Notes: a model not told the origin generated them from the letters alone. 64,000 nucleotides of DNA from Chryseobacterium flavum (GCF_003385595.1 NZ_QNUE01000010.1:1-64000); one strand, 5' to 3'; shown: positions 9,441-18,894, counted from the first letter of the stretch. Numbers and translations: made by a program.

Positions 9441-10985
9441 TTAATGTTTTCTTTTGTACTTCACTTTCTGCTTAATAATTTCAATTACATCCACATTCTT
9501 AACTTTAGATTTGATCCATCCGTGAATGTCAATATAGAATAATGAACGGCGGTAATATTCATTTTTAGAAAATTCTTCAAGTTTTTTATCAAAATTCTCA
9601 AAGGCTTTCTGTCGTTGATCCAATACCTGATTGTTAAGATTCTTAAAGAACTGGATACTCTCAAAATGGAATTCCTCAGGCTTTTTCATTTTTCTGGCAA
9701 ACTTCAAAGTAGAAACAATAAATTCATCATAATCTTCATCTTTCCCGGACTCATATTTGGCCATCAAGATCAGGATGCGGGTATGGAAAAGCAGATCTTC
9801 CTGTACATTCCCCTTAGATTCTATCACTCTCATAGAATATTCAATGGATTTTTCAAACATCTTACTGCCGAAAAACATGGCGGCCATTTTAAGATAAAGA
9901 ATCATAAAATGATGTTCATCAATTCTTTCCCTGAGCTTTTCCATTTTCAGCTCAATTTCAGGAATAAGCTTTGTTCCGGTAAAAAATTCTCCTTTTACAA
10001 AATGAATGTTCATCAATGTATTGTAGTGGGTTAGAAAAATAAGCGACTGAAGATTTTCATTTTGGGAAAAATTTTCAGCATTTACCCTTTTATTAAAATT
10101 CTCAAAATGCTCTTCAAGAATGTCTATATTCCCATACAGAAACAAGATTTTTAACAGGTAAGTATTTCCTTTAATATACCACACCGGATGGCTGAAAATC
10201 ATTTCCGGATTTTTATGAAAAAGATCGACCCACTGATAAGCATATTTCAGGGTATATTTATAATCCTGTAAAAGCTGGTTCTTCCAGACGTGCGCTTTAA
10301 AAAACCACAGCTTTTCTGTAAAATTCAGTTTTTCAAGTCTTATATTTTTGATCTGGGAATCAAAAATTCCCAGAATTTCTGCCCGGTCCGTATCATTTTT
10401 AACATATCCGTGAGTAAGCATTTCACTATATAATTTCAGTGAAAGATTGGATAGTTTTGTGGTATAACGGTTCTGTTTACTTATCTCCTGTGACTGCCTG
10501 ATCAGCTCATCTGCCCGCCCTTCGATACTTCGTGTAATAAACTGTGACTCAATTACTTTTTCAAGATCGATAATTTCGGAAGCAATGCTTTTTTCATCCA
10601 GTTCCAATGCGGTTTGTTTGGTCTTATCTAATATTTTTAAAGCTTGCTTATAAAGCCCTTTCTGATATAAAATATTGGCAAAGTCCAACTGTTCACGAAG
10701 CTGAATTCTATAATTCTGGTGACTTGGGTTCATACGGAGACTCACCAGAATCTGTTTGTAAAGATGGGCTTTAAGGTTGGAAAGCTGTTGTTTGGTAGAA
10801 ATTTTTTTCTCAATAATTACAGTTTCGTCATATTCCTTCATCTTATCCATTTCAGAAAAAAGCAGAAGAAATTTTGCGTCTACGTTAATTCCCAGACGGT
10901 TAACATATAATTTAAACTGTCGTTTTTCCGAAGTGGTCAATGACTTTACCAATACAAACAAAAAATCTTTCTGCAATTCTGCCAT
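9441..10985 (-). CDS. Hypothetical helical-repeat protein
   Basis: A 514-residue protein with no signal peptide or membrane segment. The sequence is almost entirely predicted helix, with TPR-like helix pairs (for example LYQKGLYKQALKILDKT at about 113-129 and MFEKSIEYSMRVIES at about 394-408) and a basic C-terminus. I do not recognise a catalytic motif. A scaffold or protein-interaction role is the most that can be inferred. Its start lies 148 bases from leuA, which is divergent. Confidence 0.75.
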   Translation of the reverse strand: MAELQKDFLFVLVKSLTTSEKRQFKLYVNRLGINVDAKFLLLFSEMDKMKEYDETVIIEKKISTKQQLSNLKAHLYKQILVSLRMNPSHQNYRIQLREQLDFANILYQKGLYKQALKILDKTKQTALELDEKSIASEIIDLEKVIESQFITRSIEGRADELIRQSQEISKQNRYTTKLSNLSLKLYSEMLTHGYVKNDTDRAEILGIFDSQIKNIRLEKLNFTEKLWFFKAHVWKNQLLQDYKYTLKYAYQWVDLFHKNPEMIFSHPVWYIKGNTYLLKILFLYGNIDILEEHFENFNKRVNAENFSQNENLQSLIFLTHYNTLMNIHFVKGEFFTGTKLIPEIELKMEKLRERIDEHHFMILYLKMAAMFFGSKMFEKSIEYSMRVIESKGNVQEDLLFHTRILILMAKYESGKDEDYDEFIVSTLKFARKMKKPEEFHFESIQFFKNLNNQVLDQRQKAFENFDKKLEEFSKNEYYRRSLFYIDIHGWIKSKVKNVDVIEIIKQKVKYKRKH

Positions 10986-11097
10986 TGTAAATTTTTATAA
11001 ATTAAATTACTGATTAATAGGTAAATAAGACTGTTTTTTCAACTGTTGAATATTGTAATTTTCAAAAAATGTGAAAATGAAAAAATATTGCAAGCTG

Positions 11098-11105
11098 TAG
11101 TTTTG
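11098..11105 (+). promoter_or_regulatory. Promoter -7 box of the leu operon
   Basis: TAGTTTTG matches TAnnTTTG. The predicted start near 11110 leaves a leader of about 24 nt, too short for a leucine leader peptide or attenuator. Confidence 0.5.
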
Positions 11106-11133
11106 AATCAAATTTAAGTAAAAAACTTCATTT

Positions 11134-12306
11134 ATGAATTCCGAAAAAATTGAAATTTTTGATACGACACTGAGAGATGGGGAACAGGTTCCGGGATGTA
11201 AACTGAATACGGAACAGAAACTGATTATTGCAGAAAGGCTTGATGAGCTAGGGATTGATATCATTGAAGCAGGGTTTCCGATTTCCAGTCCGGGAGATTT
11301 TGAATCTGTTTCAGAAATTTCAAAACTGGTAAAAAATGCTAAAGTGTGCGGACTTACAAGGGCAAACAAGAAGGATATAGATACCGCTGCCGAAGCTCTG
11401 AAGTCTGCAAGAAAGCCAAGAATCCATACCGGAATAGGAACTTCCGATTCCCATATCAGATATAAGTTCAACTCAACCAGGGAAGATATTATTGAACGTG
11501 CTGCCGAAGCTGTAAAATATGCCAAGAAGTATGTGGAAGATGTAGAGTTTTACGCAGAGGATGCCGGAAGAACAGATAATGCCTATCTGGCACAGGTATG
11601 TGAAGCCGTAATTAAGGCAGGTGCTACTGTTTTAAACATTCCTGATACAACAGGATACTGCCTGCCGGAAGAGTACGGGCAGAAAATAAAATACCTGAAA
11701 GAAAATGTAAAAGGAATTGAAAAAGCGGTATTGTCGTGCCATTGTCATAACGATTTGGGATTGGCAACTGCTAATTCTATTGCCGGAGTAATTAACGGAG
11801 CCCGTCAGGTAGAATGTACCATCAACGGATTGGGTGAAAGGGCCGGAAATACAGCACTGGAAGAAGTTGTTATGATTCTGAAGCAGCATAAAAACTTAAA
11901 TCTTCATACCGACGTAAACTCCAGAATGCTGAATGAAATGAGCCTAATGGTTTCAGACCTGATGGGAATGGCAGTACAGCCTAATAAGGCAATTGTGGGA
12001 GCCAATGCTTTTGCCCACAGTTCAGGAATCCATCAGGACGGAGTGATCAAGAACAGGGAAACCTATGAAATCATTGATCCTGAAGAAGTAGGAGTGAATG
12101 CCTCTTCGATTATCCTTACAGCCAGAAGCGGACGTTCAGCATTGGCATACCGCTTTAAACATATCGGTCATGAAGTTACCAAGAATGAACTTGATTACCT
12201 GTATCTGGAATTTCTGAAAATTGCGGATGTAAAAAAGGAAATATGTAATGATGATCTACGTCTTATCATGGAAGCTTTTAAACTGGAAAATAGAGTAGCA
12301 GGTTGA
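11134..12306 (+). CDS. leuA: 2-isopropylmalate synthase, short form
   Basis: First step of leucine synthesis: condenses acetyl-CoA with 2-oxoisovalerate. The HMGL-like TIM barrel starts with [10 protein letters not shown], and the metal site HCHNDLG and the segment NGLGERAGN are present. The protein has only 390 residues and stops soon after the linker region ([11 protein letters not shown]). The C-terminal LeuA regulatory dimer domain, which carries leucine feedback in the roughly 520-residue enzymes, is absent. Homocitrate synthase is an alternative family member, but the leuCDB context decides for LeuA. Confidence 0.93.
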   Translation: MNSEKIEIFDTTLRDGEQVPGCKLNTEQKLIIAERLDELGIDIIEAGFPISSPGDFESVSEISKLVKNAKVCGLTRANKKDIDTAAEALKSARKPRIHTGIGTSDSHIRYKFNSTREDIIERAAEAVKYAKKYVEDVEFYAEDAGRTDNAYLAQVCEAVIKAGATVLNIPDTTGYCLPEEYGQKIKYLKENVKGIEKAVLSCHCHNDLGLATANSIAGVINGARQVECTINGLGERAGNTALEEVVMILKQHKNLNLHTDVNSRMLNEMSLMVSDLMGMAVQPNKAIVGANAFAHSSGIHQDGVIKNRETYEIIDPEEVGVNASSIILTARSGRSALAYRFKHIGHEVTKNELDYLYLEFLKIADVKKEICNDDLRLIMEAFKLENRVAG

Positions 12307-12330
12307 TTTAAAGTCAAGATAAAATTAAAA

Positions 12331-13719
12331 ATGAAGAACACACAAAAAACACTTTTTGATAAAGTTTGGGATGCGCATGTTGTGGAAACCATTCCGGACG
12401 GGCCTCAGATCATTTATATTGATAAACATCTGATTCATGAAGTTACAAGTCCACAGGCCTTTGCTGAGCTTGAATCCAGAAACCTTGAAATATTCAGGCC
12501 GGAACAGATTGTGGCTACTGCGGATCACAATGTACCAACACTTCATCAGGATCTCCCGATACAGGATGAACTTTCAAGAAATCAGGTCAGGCAGCTTACC
12601 GAAAATTGTCAGAAACATAACATTGAACTATTCGGGCTGGGGCATCAGTATCAGGGGATTGTGCATATTATTGCACCAGAACTTGGCATTACCCAACCGG
12701 GAATGAGCATTGTTTGTGGCGACAGTCATACCTCTACCCATGGAGCATTCGGAGCAATTGCTTTTGGAATAGGAACAAGCCAGGTTGCACAGGTATTTGC
12801 AAGCCAATGTCTGTTACTCAACAAACCGAAATCCATGAGAATTACCGTTAATGGAAGATTGAATGAAAATGTTCAGCCCAAAGATGTGATTCTTTATATT
12901 ATTTCAAAAATAGGAACAGATGGAGGAACAGGATATTTCTGTGAATATGCCGGGAATGTATTTGAAGAAATGTCGATGGAAGGAAGGATGACAGTTTGTA
13001 ATATGAGTATTGAAATGGGCGCCAGAGGAGGAATGATTGCTCCCGATGAAACCACTTTTGAATATGTGCAAGGAAGAAAATTTGCTCCTAAGGGAGAAGA
13101 GTGGGAAGAAAAAGTAGCCTATTGGAAAACCTTGAGAACAGATGACGGAGCTGCTTTTGATAAAGAACTAAGCTTCGATGCAGCAGATATATACCCAATG
13201 ATTACTTACGGCACTAATCCGGGAATGGGAATTTCAATCCGCGAGACTATTCCATCACCAAAGAATGAGTCTGAAGAAAAAGCTTTGCAATATATGGGAC
13301 TGGAAGCCGGACAGTCAGTTAACAGCATCAGGGTGAATTATGTTTTTATAGGAAGCTGTACCAATGCAAGAATAGAGGATTTTCGTTCAGCAGCTCAGTA
13401 TATTAAAGGAAAGAGTAAATCAGAGGCGGTAAAAGCACTGATTGTTCCAGGCTCTCAGCAGGTTGTAAAACAGATTTATGAAGAAGGACTGGACAAAATC
13501 TTTAATGATGCAGGATTTCAGATCCGTCAGCCGGGATGTTCTGCATGTCTGGCAATGAATGATGATAAAATTCCGGAAGGAGAGTATTGTGTTTCCACGT
13601 CCAACAGAAACTTTGAAGGCAGGCAGGGACAAGGCTCGAGAACAATTCTTGCCAGTCCACTTACAGCAGCAAAAGCAGCAATAGAAGGCAGAATTTCAGC
13701 TTTTGAAAGTTTAAACTAG
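12331..13719 (+). CDS. leuC: 3-isopropylmalate dehydratase large subunit
   Basis: Aconitase-family isomerase subunit that carries the [4Fe-4S] cluster; with LeuD it converts 2- to 3-isopropylmalate. The 462 residues include [14 protein letters not shown], the cluster cysteine in [13 protein letters not shown] and the pair in [10 protein letters not shown]. The start lies 24 bases after leuA, consistent with cotranscription. A 156-base gap holding a hairpin repeat separates it from the open frame of leuD. Confidence 0.97.
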   Translation: MKNTQKTLFDKVWDAHVVETIPDGPQIIYIDKHLIHEVTSPQAFAELESRNLEIFRPEQIVATADHNVPTLHQDLPIQDELSRNQVRQLTENCQKHNIELFGLGHQYQGIVHIIAPELGITQPGMSIVCGDSHTSTHGAFGAIAFGIGTSQVAQVFASQCLLLNKPKSMRITVNGRLNENVQPKDVILYIISKIGTDGGTGYFCEYAGNVFEEMSMEGRMTVCNMSIEMGARGGMIAPDETTFEYVQGRKFAPKGEEWEEKVAYWKTLRTDDGAAFDKELSFDAADIYPMITYGTNPGMGISIRETIPSPKNESEEKALQYMGLEAGQSVNSIRVNYVFIGSCTNARIEDFRSAAQYIKGKSKSEAVKALIVPGSQQVVKQIYEEGLDKIFNDAGFQIRQPGCSACLAMNDDKIPEGEYCVSTSNRNFEGRQGQGSRTILASPLTAAKAAIEGRISAFESLN

Positions 13720-13736
13720 ACGAATTTAAATATATT

Positions 13737-13885
13737 TTAACCACAAAACACAAAAGATTATAAAGCTTAAATAAAAAAGTAGTTATTATTTCTTGCTGAA
13801 AAAGGGTACTTAAGTTTTTTAAAATCTTTGATTTCCATTTTTTTAGTGAACTTCTTATAAGCATTTTGTGCCTTTGTGAGTTTAA
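13737..13885. repeat. MITE-like inverted-repeat element between leuC and leuD
   Basis: Two imperfect arms of about 45 bases are inverted: 13737-13782 (CCACAAAACACAAAAG...) and 13836-13884 (...TTTTGTGCCTTTGTGAG). The flanks TTTAA at 13736-13740 and 13881-13885 may be a target duplication or part of the arms. No transposase is encoded. The remaining leu genes are 24 bases apart or overlap, so this looks like an insertion into the operon. Similar CACAAAGGCACAAAG elements occur between genes in Flavobacteria, from memory. Confidence 0.6.
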
Positions 13886-13905
13886 GTCTAAACAATATAG
13901 AATAC

Positions 13906-14523
13906 ATGCAAAAATTAGTTATTATAAAATCTACTGCAGTTCCATTGCCTGCAGAAAATATAGATACAGACCAGATCATTCCGGCAAGATTCCTGAAAAG
14001 TATAGATAGAAAAGGGTTCGGAGAGAATCTGTTCAGGGACTGGAGGTTCAATATCCATACAGGAGAACCGAATCCTGATTTTGTCCTGAATAATCCAAAG
14101 TTTGAAGGTGAAATTCTGGTGGCAGGAAATAATTTCGGATGTGGAAGCAGTCGTGAACATGCTGCATGGGCATTAACAGATTATGGTTTTAAAGTGATTG
14201 TTTCCAGTTATTTTGCTGATATTTTCAAGGGAAATGCTTTAAATAACGGACTTCTTCCGGTCAAAGTATCAGAAGGATTTTTAAAGGAAATTTTAGATGG
14301 GATCAATGAAAACCCTGCTCATGAAATTGCAATTGATGTAGAACTGCAATCAATTAGCTTTAAAGATACAACTGAAACCTTTGAGCTTGATTCTTACAAA
14401 AAAATATGCCTGTTAAACGGCTATGATGATATCGATTTTTTAATCAGCAGGAAAGAGGCTATAAAAAAATTTGAATTGGCTACACTAAAGACACAAAAAA
14501 CAAATGAACAACAATTATTTTAA
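13906..14523 (+). CDS. leuD: 3-isopropylmalate dehydratase small subunit
   Basis: Swivelling small subunit of isopropylmalate isomerase, 205 residues from the start at 13906. That start ([15 protein letters not shown]) was chosen because an in-frame ATG 30 bases upstream lies in the inverted-repeat element and would add an atypical tail. Family signatures are [28 protein letters not shown] and [15 protein letters not shown]. Its end overlaps leuB by 20 bases, so translation is probably coupled. Confidence 0.96.
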   Translation: MQKLVIIKSTAVPLPAENIDTDQIIPARFLKSIDRKGFGENLFRDWRFNIHTGEPNPDFVLNNPKFEGEILVAGNNFGCGSSREHAAWALTDYGFKVIVSSYFADIFKGNALNNGLLPVKVSEGFLKEILDGINENPAHEIAIDVELQSISFKDTTETFELDSYKKICLLNGYDDIDFLISRKEAIKKFELATLKTQKTNEQQLF

Positions 14524-15628
14524 AATCGCAGTTCTTCCCGGAGATGGGATCGGACCTGAAATTATCAGTGAGAGTATTAAAATTCTGGATGTAATTGCTG
14601 AAGTTTTTCAGTACACATTTAAATTCGATTATGGACTGATAGGCGCTGAAGCTATTTTCAAAACAGGAAACCCATTGCCTGATGAAACATTGAAAATATG
14701 TAAGGAGTCCAGCGCTGTTCTTTTCGGAGCAATAGGAGATCCGGTATTTGATAATAATCCGGAAGCAAAAGTAAGACCTGAACAGGGATTGTTAAAACTT
14801 CGTAAAGAGCTGGGATTGTTTGCCAATATCCGTCCTTTGAAGACATATCCGTCCTTGATTGATAAGAGTCCGTTGAAAAGAGAAATTATTGAAGGGGCTG
14901 ATATCCAGATTTTCAGGGAGCTGGTAAGCGGAATTTATTTTGGTGAAAAATTTACCGACCCGGAAGGTAATTACGCTTATGATGTCTGCAAATACAGCCG
15001 TGAAGATATTATTCCGATTGCACATATGGCATTTCAGGAAGCACAGAAAAGAAAGAAAAAACTTACTCTTATTGATAAAGCGAATGTACTGGACACTTCA
15101 AGATTATGGAGGAAAATCTGCCAGGAAATTGCACCTCAATATCCTGATGTACAGCTTGATTATATGTTTGTAGATAATGCAGCCATGCAGCTGATTCTTA
15201 ATCCTAAACAATTTGATGTTATTCTGACTGAAAATATGTTTGGGGATATTATTTCTGATGAAGCAAGTGTCATCGGTGGCTCTATCGGATTACTTCCTTC
15301 TGCCTCCGTAGGAGAAAAAAATGCTTTGTTTGAGCCGATCCACGGATCTTATCCTCAGGCAAAAGGCAAAGGAATTGCCAATCCTGTTGCTTCCATTCTG
15401 AGTGTCGCTATGATGCTTGATCATCTTAGCTTACATCCGGCTGCAGATAAATTAAGACAATCTGTGGAACATGCGATTGAGAATAAATATGTTACTGTCG
15501 ATCTTAATACAAAACAATATTATTCCACAAGTGAAGTAGGCAGTTTTATTGCTGATTATATCAGGTATTCCGAAAAGTCATATTACAATTTCGAAAACGT
15601 AAAAATCGGAAAATCCACCATAGTATAG
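14504..15628 (+). CDS. leuB: 3-isopropylmalate dehydrogenase
   Basis: NAD-dependent oxidative decarboxylation of 3-isopropylmalate to 2-oxoisocaproate. At 374 residues it has the isocitrate/isopropylmalate dehydrogenase fold: [11 protein letters not shown] at the N-terminus, the substrate arginine segment [13 protein letters not shown], and the metal/NAD segment [13 protein letters not shown] followed by [18 protein letters not shown]. It is last in the operon, overlapping leuD, and is followed by a strong terminator. Confidence 0.98.
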   Translation: MNNNYFKIAVLPGDGIGPEIISESIKILDVIAEVFQYTFKFDYGLIGAEAIFKTGNPLPDETLKICKESSAVLFGAIGDPVFDNNPEAKVRPEQGLLKLRKELGLFANIRPLKTYPSLIDKSPLKREIIEGADIQIFRELVSGIYFGEKFTDPEGNYAYDVCKYSREDIIPIAHMAFQEAQKRKKKLTLIDKANVLDTSRLWRKICQEIAPQYPDVQLDYMFVDNAAMQLILNPKQFDVILTENMFGDIISDEASVIGGSIGLLPSASVGEKNALFEPIHGSYPQAKGKGIANPVASILSVAMMLDHLSLHPAADKLRQSVEHAIENKYVTVDLNTKQYYSTSEVGSFIADYIRYSEKSYYNFENVKIGKSTIV

Positions 15629-15666
15629 TTCGTAACCGACTAAGTTCAATAGATAGATAGTTAGAG

Positions 15667-15699
15667 AAAGGTTCTGCCTCACATGAGACAGAACCTTTT
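15667..15699. terminator. Bidirectional terminator after leuB
   Basis: A 14-bp stem with one mismatch (15667-15680 with 15685-15698, loop ACAT) has A and T tracts. It serves leuB and the convergent gene at 15698. Confidence 0.85.
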
Positions 15700-15883
15700 A
15701 TTCATCTGTATTATCCGTTTTTCCTGACTTATTTTCTGAAGGTTTTTGAATATCTTCTTTATCTATATCAGGTGGGTTGGTCTTTTTTGAAGAAGCAGGA
15801 ATGTTCTGGAAATCCTGATTCTGTTTTTTAGTCTCTGCAGCATTGGCAGGTTCTTTCTTTTTGGTGTTTCCTTTTGTATCCAT
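15698..15883 (-). CDS. Small hydrophilic protein of unknown function
   Basis: A 61-residue protein made almost entirely of charged and polar residues (Lys, Asp, Glu, Asn, Pro, Ser, Thr), without hydrophobic core or signal peptide, so probably disordered. I do not recognise the family. It may be a stress-type hydrophilin, but that is a guess from composition. A sigma-54-like site lies about 40-55 bases upstream. It ends inside the terminator shared with leuB. Confidence 0.55.
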   Translation of the reverse strand: MDTKGNTKKKEPANAAETKKQNQDFQNIPASSKKTNPPDIDKEDIQKPSENKSGKTDNTDE

Positions 15884-15924
15884 GACTTTACATTTTAAGT
15901 TCGAAGAACATGTAGAGTATCATT

Positions 15925-15940
15925 CAAAGGGTTTGCCAAA
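15925..15940 (-). promoter_or_regulatory. Sigma-54-like promoter upstream of the small hydrophilic gene
   Basis: The minus strand reads TTTGGCAAACCCTTTGA, matching the sigma-54 pattern TGGCAnn-N4-TTG with GG-to-G spacing correct and the last C replaced by A. It resembles the sites in front of the three barrel genes at 32-34 kb. Confidence 0.35.
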
Positions 15941-15955
15941 CAGAAAAATTTTATT

Positions 15956-16561
15956 CTAAAGTCCCAAAATACCAATTTTGCCGGTTTTGTCTTCAATGGT
16001 ATAATTCAGAGCTTTTGCCAAAACAAAAATATTATTAAGGTTTTCCATTAATTGTTTATGACCTTCACTTCTTAATTGATTTTGATCAATTGATTTTATG
16101 GCTGTTTCCTTGGCTTTCTCGGTTACATTCCTGATGTCCTTTTCAGAAATTCTGTTAAAAAATGAATCATCCAGTGACTGAATTTCAACACTGGGAGTTA
16201 TCCTTATATCCGCATCAGGGAGTTCAGTGATGACCAGTTTTTTATTGATTGAGTCTACTTCGATCTTCATTTTATTCAGATCATATGAAACCTGTGCATT
16301 GGTCTTGGTATAGGTAATAATACTGTTGCTGGAAACTTCTTTTCCAAACATTTCATATCCCATCTTAGTTTTCTGCATGCTGGAAATATTCTGTTCCATT
16401 ACTACCATTTTATTCATCCTGGCAATCTGATTGGTCAGGACGTAATAATCAGACTTCTCAGTTTTTCCACCAAGATTCAGACAGGATTTAAGGCCAAAAA
16501 ACAAAAGCACCATAACGCCTGCTCCTGCAATAAACGATAAGATTATTTTATTATTTCTCAA
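15956..16561 (-). CDS. DUF4230 family membrane-anchored protein
   Basis: A 201-residue protein with one N-terminal membrane segment (about 6-27) and a soluble domain resembling DUF4230. The segment ISSMQKTKMGYEMFGKEVSSN, the following beta-rich KLVITELPDADIRITP and the helical tail ARKE-like EKAKETAIKSI support this. Function is unknown; members are usually exported or membrane-tethered. It is the last of a three-gene minus-strand operon, with only 2 bases to the thioredoxin-like gene. Confidence 0.7.
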   Translation of the reverse strand: MRNNKIILSFIAGAGVMVLLFFGLKSCLNLGGKTEKSDYYVLTNQIARMNKMVVMEQNISSMQKTKMGYEMFGKEVSSNSIITYTKTNAQVSYDLNKMKIEVDSINKKLVITELPDADIRITPSVEIQSLDDSFFNRISEKDIRNVTEKAKETAIKSIDQNQLRSEGHKQLMENLNNIFVLAKALNYTIEDKTGKIGILGL

Positions 16562-16563
16562 GT

Positions 16564-17127
16564 CTATTTAAAAATTTCTTTGATTACAGAGGAATCGTTT
16601 TTCTTTAAAATTTCAACCAGATCTCTTTCAATATATCCGGTCGTAGGCATTTCCACAATCCTTCCGGCTTCTTTTCCGTATCTCTGAAGAATAATGGTAG
16701 GAACCTTCTGGATATTGTAAAGACCTTCATCTCCGGAAGGAGATTCTTTTTTACGGTTAACAGCAATAATTGTCAGCTTGCTTTCCGGAAAGCCAACTTC
16801 TTCCAGAATCTTCATCAGTCGCGGAAAATCCCTGTGGCTATCTTCGCACCAGGTACCTATAAAAGCTATAATGTTATAAGAATTCAGTCTTTCTTTTCGG
16901 AGTTCACCAATTGCTTTCTGATCAAGAGCATATTCATCGTGTTCTTTTACGTACCAGTCAGAATAGGGAGCTTTTAAAAATTGTTCTTTTAGCTGATGCC
17001 CCAAAAGCATTTTGCCATCATTCTGGGTTTCAACCTCCCTGTTAACAACAGTTTTTTGAGCGCTAAATTGCTGAACAGCTAAAAAAATGCTTGAAAGGGC
17101 AACAATATTCGTAATAATTTTTTTCAT
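16564..17127 (-). CDS. Secreted thioredoxin-fold protein with CxxS site
   Basis: A 187-residue thioredoxin-fold protein with a cleavable signal peptide (about 1-23, ending FSA). The active-site region reads GTWCEDSHRD, so only the first cysteine of the usual CxxC is present. The cis-proline follows in KVPTII. A single-cysteine site suggests isomerase-like, substrate-trapping or non-redox use rather than disulfide reduction; this is inference. It lies 3 bases after the pyrophosphohydrolase gene and 2 bases before the DUF4230 gene. Confidence 0.8.
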   Translation of the reverse strand: MKKIITNIVALSSIFLAVQQFSAQKTVVNREVETQNDGKMLLGHQLKEQFLKAPYSDWYVKEHDEYALDQKAIGELRKERLNSYNIIAFIGTWCEDSHRDFPRLMKILEEVGFPESKLTIIAVNRKKESPSGDEGLYNIQKVPTIILQRYGKEAGRIVEMPTTGYIERDLVEILKKNDSSVIKEIFK

Positions 17128-17130
17128 ATT

Positions 17131-17598
17131 TTATTTCTCAATAATAGATTTCAAATCAGCAGGAGAGTAGTATTTATTCTTTAATACTTTATGATCTGCC
17201 TTTCTGTAGACATTGAATTTCTCTCCGGATTTTTCATAAAAAGATTCTACTTCTTTATCTTTATAAAATTCAACTGTTTCTTCTGCCTGCTCTACTGTAT
17301 CACAAGCTTTAGACATATTGGATCGCTGAACTTCATTGAATAGCTCTACAAATTTATTGCCAAGACCGAATTCAAGGACTGCACCACTCAAAACATACTG
17401 GAGATCACACAAGGCGTCTGCAATCTCTACAATATTCTGATCAGCAATAGCTTGCTTTAATTCGTTTAGTTCTTCCTGAAGAAGTTCTACTCTGAGGTTG
17501 CATCTTTCTGCGGAAGGAATTTGTGGGGTATCTAAAATAGGGGCTTTGAAAGTAGTATGGAATTCTGCTACTTGGTTCAGACTATCAATTTTATCCAT
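17131..17598 (-). CDS. MazG-like nucleoside triphosphate pyrophosphohydrolase
   Basis: All-alpha NTP pyrophosphatase family protein, 155 residues, predicted to hydrolyse nucleoside triphosphates to monophosphates (house-cleaning of dNTP pools). The metal-binding helix pattern is visible in LLQEELNELKQAI and ADALCDLQYVLSG (ExxE...ExxD type). It is the first gene of a compact operon with the thioredoxin-fold and DUF4230 genes. Those partners do not obviously share its chemistry, so the functional link is unknown. Confidence 0.85.
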   Translation of the reverse strand: MDKIDSLNQVAEFHTTFKAPILDTPQIPSAERCNLRVELLQEELNELKQAIADQNIVEIADALCDLQYVLSGAVLEFGLGNKFVELFNEVQRSNMSKACDTVEQAEETVEFYKDKEVESFYEKSGEKFNVYRKADHKVLKNKYYSPADLKSIIEK

Positions 17599-17694
17599 GA
17601 ATTTTTTTATTTATCACAAAGATAGAAAACGATTTGTAAATGGTAAAATGTATGCTGTGAAATGTAAGATGAACTTGTAATGATATCCGCATAA

Positions 17695-17725
17695 AAAACT
17701 CCACAATGTGAAACTGTGGAGTTTT
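17695..17725 (-). terminator. Terminator after the TNT-toxin gene pair
   Basis: A perfect 11-bp stem (AAAACTCCACA / TGTGGAGTTTT) with a 9-nt loop lies 23 bases beyond the stop of the gene at 17748. Confidence 0.85.
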
Positions 17726-17747
17726 CAGATAAGAAGGAATCTATAAA

Positions 17748-18167
17748 TTATTGTATTTCTTCATATTTCCAGATTCCGGAGATCTGTAGAATTGTCATGC
17801 CGGGTTGTTTTTCTCCGTAGCCAAATACACAAATGTATTTTGAATAACAGGTTTTGCAGTGGGTTCCAAAATACAGAGTAGGCAGCTGATTAACAGTTAA
17901 CTCTCCGAAATGCAACATTCCGGGAGATGTTGTTGTAACAATTTCATGCTTTAATAATTCATTTTTTGGCAGCACTTTATCTTCATTGTAAATTTGTAGA
18001 ATGGGAAATCCGGACTGATGTGGAATTATTTCAACTCTGTTTTCATGACTGCAGTCACAGCAGATAAACTTTACCGTAGCTGCAGGAATGATCTCATTAT
18101 TCAGGAAAACACTTTTTTCCAGAAGGGCTTTTTTGCTGATTCTTATTTTTTCTGATATTGAATACAT
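17748..18167 (-). CDS. Hypothetical protein next to TNT toxin; candidate immunity gene
   Basis: A 139-residue cytoplasmic protein of unknown family. Two cysteine pairs (CCDC and CKTC) suggest a zinc ribbon-like site, and the rest looks beta-rich. The start at 18167 (MYSISEKIRISKK) was chosen because a longer reading would overlap the preceding gene; from here the gap is 13 bases. It shares a transcript and terminator with the TNT-domain lipoprotein. Small unrelated proteins in this position are often immunity factors, but I recognise no known immunity domain, so that role is inference. Confidence 0.65.
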   Translation of the reverse strand: MYSISEKIRISKKALLEKSVFLNNEIIPAATVKFICCDCSHENRVEIIPHQSGFPILQIYNEDKVLPKNELLKHEIVTTTSPGMLHFGELTVNQLPTLYFGTHCKTCYSKYICVFGYGEKQPGMTILQISGIWKYEEIQ

Positions 18168-18180
18168 CTGATTTTGTTTA

Positions 18181-18894
18181 TTACTGAATAACGGTACCTG
18201 CCAAGTTATTGTATTTTCCACTTGGGCTTTTTTTAATAGTAACTTTTATATATCCTTCTTCAGCTAACTTATTCCAGGTTTTCTGATACCCTGTGGTAAT
18301 ATCAACAGGAATTTTCCACATGGTTTGTTTGCCGTTACCTGCCTGTCCGAACCACGGAATAATATCTGCCGTTTGAGATTGGAAAGGCAGCAGATTATTC
18401 AGGACGTCTATCTCATAGTAAAAATCATATTTATTTTCGGGCTGATTTAGAGCCCGCTCTGTAAAAGTATAGACATACCCATTGATAATCGGGCTTGTAA
18501 AACTTCCTCCTAAAGTAGGCACACCGGTTCCGTCATAGTTGCCAACAGCACCACTGTACCGGTCAAATTTTTGTCCGGCCTGAAGCGGAACATCATCCAC
18601 AATATTATATCCTCCATTTGCCGGAGGCCAGCCGCTATTAAGACTGTTTGTTTTAAAGAGAGCTTCCAGTTCACTCCATTTACCCTGCTTGTACAGATCA
18701 AATGCCTGACTTCTGATTGCCTGACTTACAGATCCCGATGGATCATACGTTAAAGCAAATTCGTCTGCATTTTTATAAAATACAATTTTAACGGGGTTTG
18801 TACTGTTGTCAGTTTCATCCTCTCTGTCTGAACTACAAGCCAATGAAAAAGAAGTGACCGCTAAAAAAAAGAAATACTTAAATAAATGTTTCAT
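18181..18894 (-). CDS. Lipoprotein with TNT-type NAD+ glycohydrolase toxin domain
   Basis: A 237-residue exported lipoprotein: signal peptide with lipobox SLAC puts the lipid cysteine at residue 20. Residues about 85-235 resemble the tuberculosis necrotizing toxin (TNT) domain, an NAD+ glycohydrolase. The segment GWPPANGG leads to KFDRY (R112, Y113), then TERAL (R147) and PWFGQAGNGKQ (Q190). These correspond by position to the R/Y, R and Q residues important in the mycobacterial toxin, recalled from memory; the R147-Q190 spacing is close to that toxin's. It could act on competitors or a host. It is not part of a large polymorphic-toxin protein. The next gene may protect the producer. Confidence 0.8.
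   Translation of the reverse strand: MKHLFKYFFFLAVTSFSLACSSDREDETDNSTNPVKIVFYKNADEFALTYDPSGSVSQAIRSQAFDLYKQGKWSELEALFKTNSLNSGWPPANGGYNIVDDVPLQAGQKFDRYSGAVGNYDGTGVPTLGGSFTSPIINGYVYTFTERALNQPENKYDFYYEIDVLNNLLPFQSQTADIIPWFGQAGNGKQTMWKIPVDITTGYQKTWNKLAEEGYIKVTIKKSPSGKYNNLAGTVIQ

Noticed and set aside
10986..11133. Leucine leader peptide and attenuator upstream of leuA
   Set aside because: The -7 box leaves only about 24 nt of leader and no Leu-codon run or terminator/antiterminator pair is seen.
11007..11525. Antisense frame of 172 codons over the start of leuA
   Set aside because: It overlaps a clear leuA coding region and its product is serine/isoleucine-rich without any domain.
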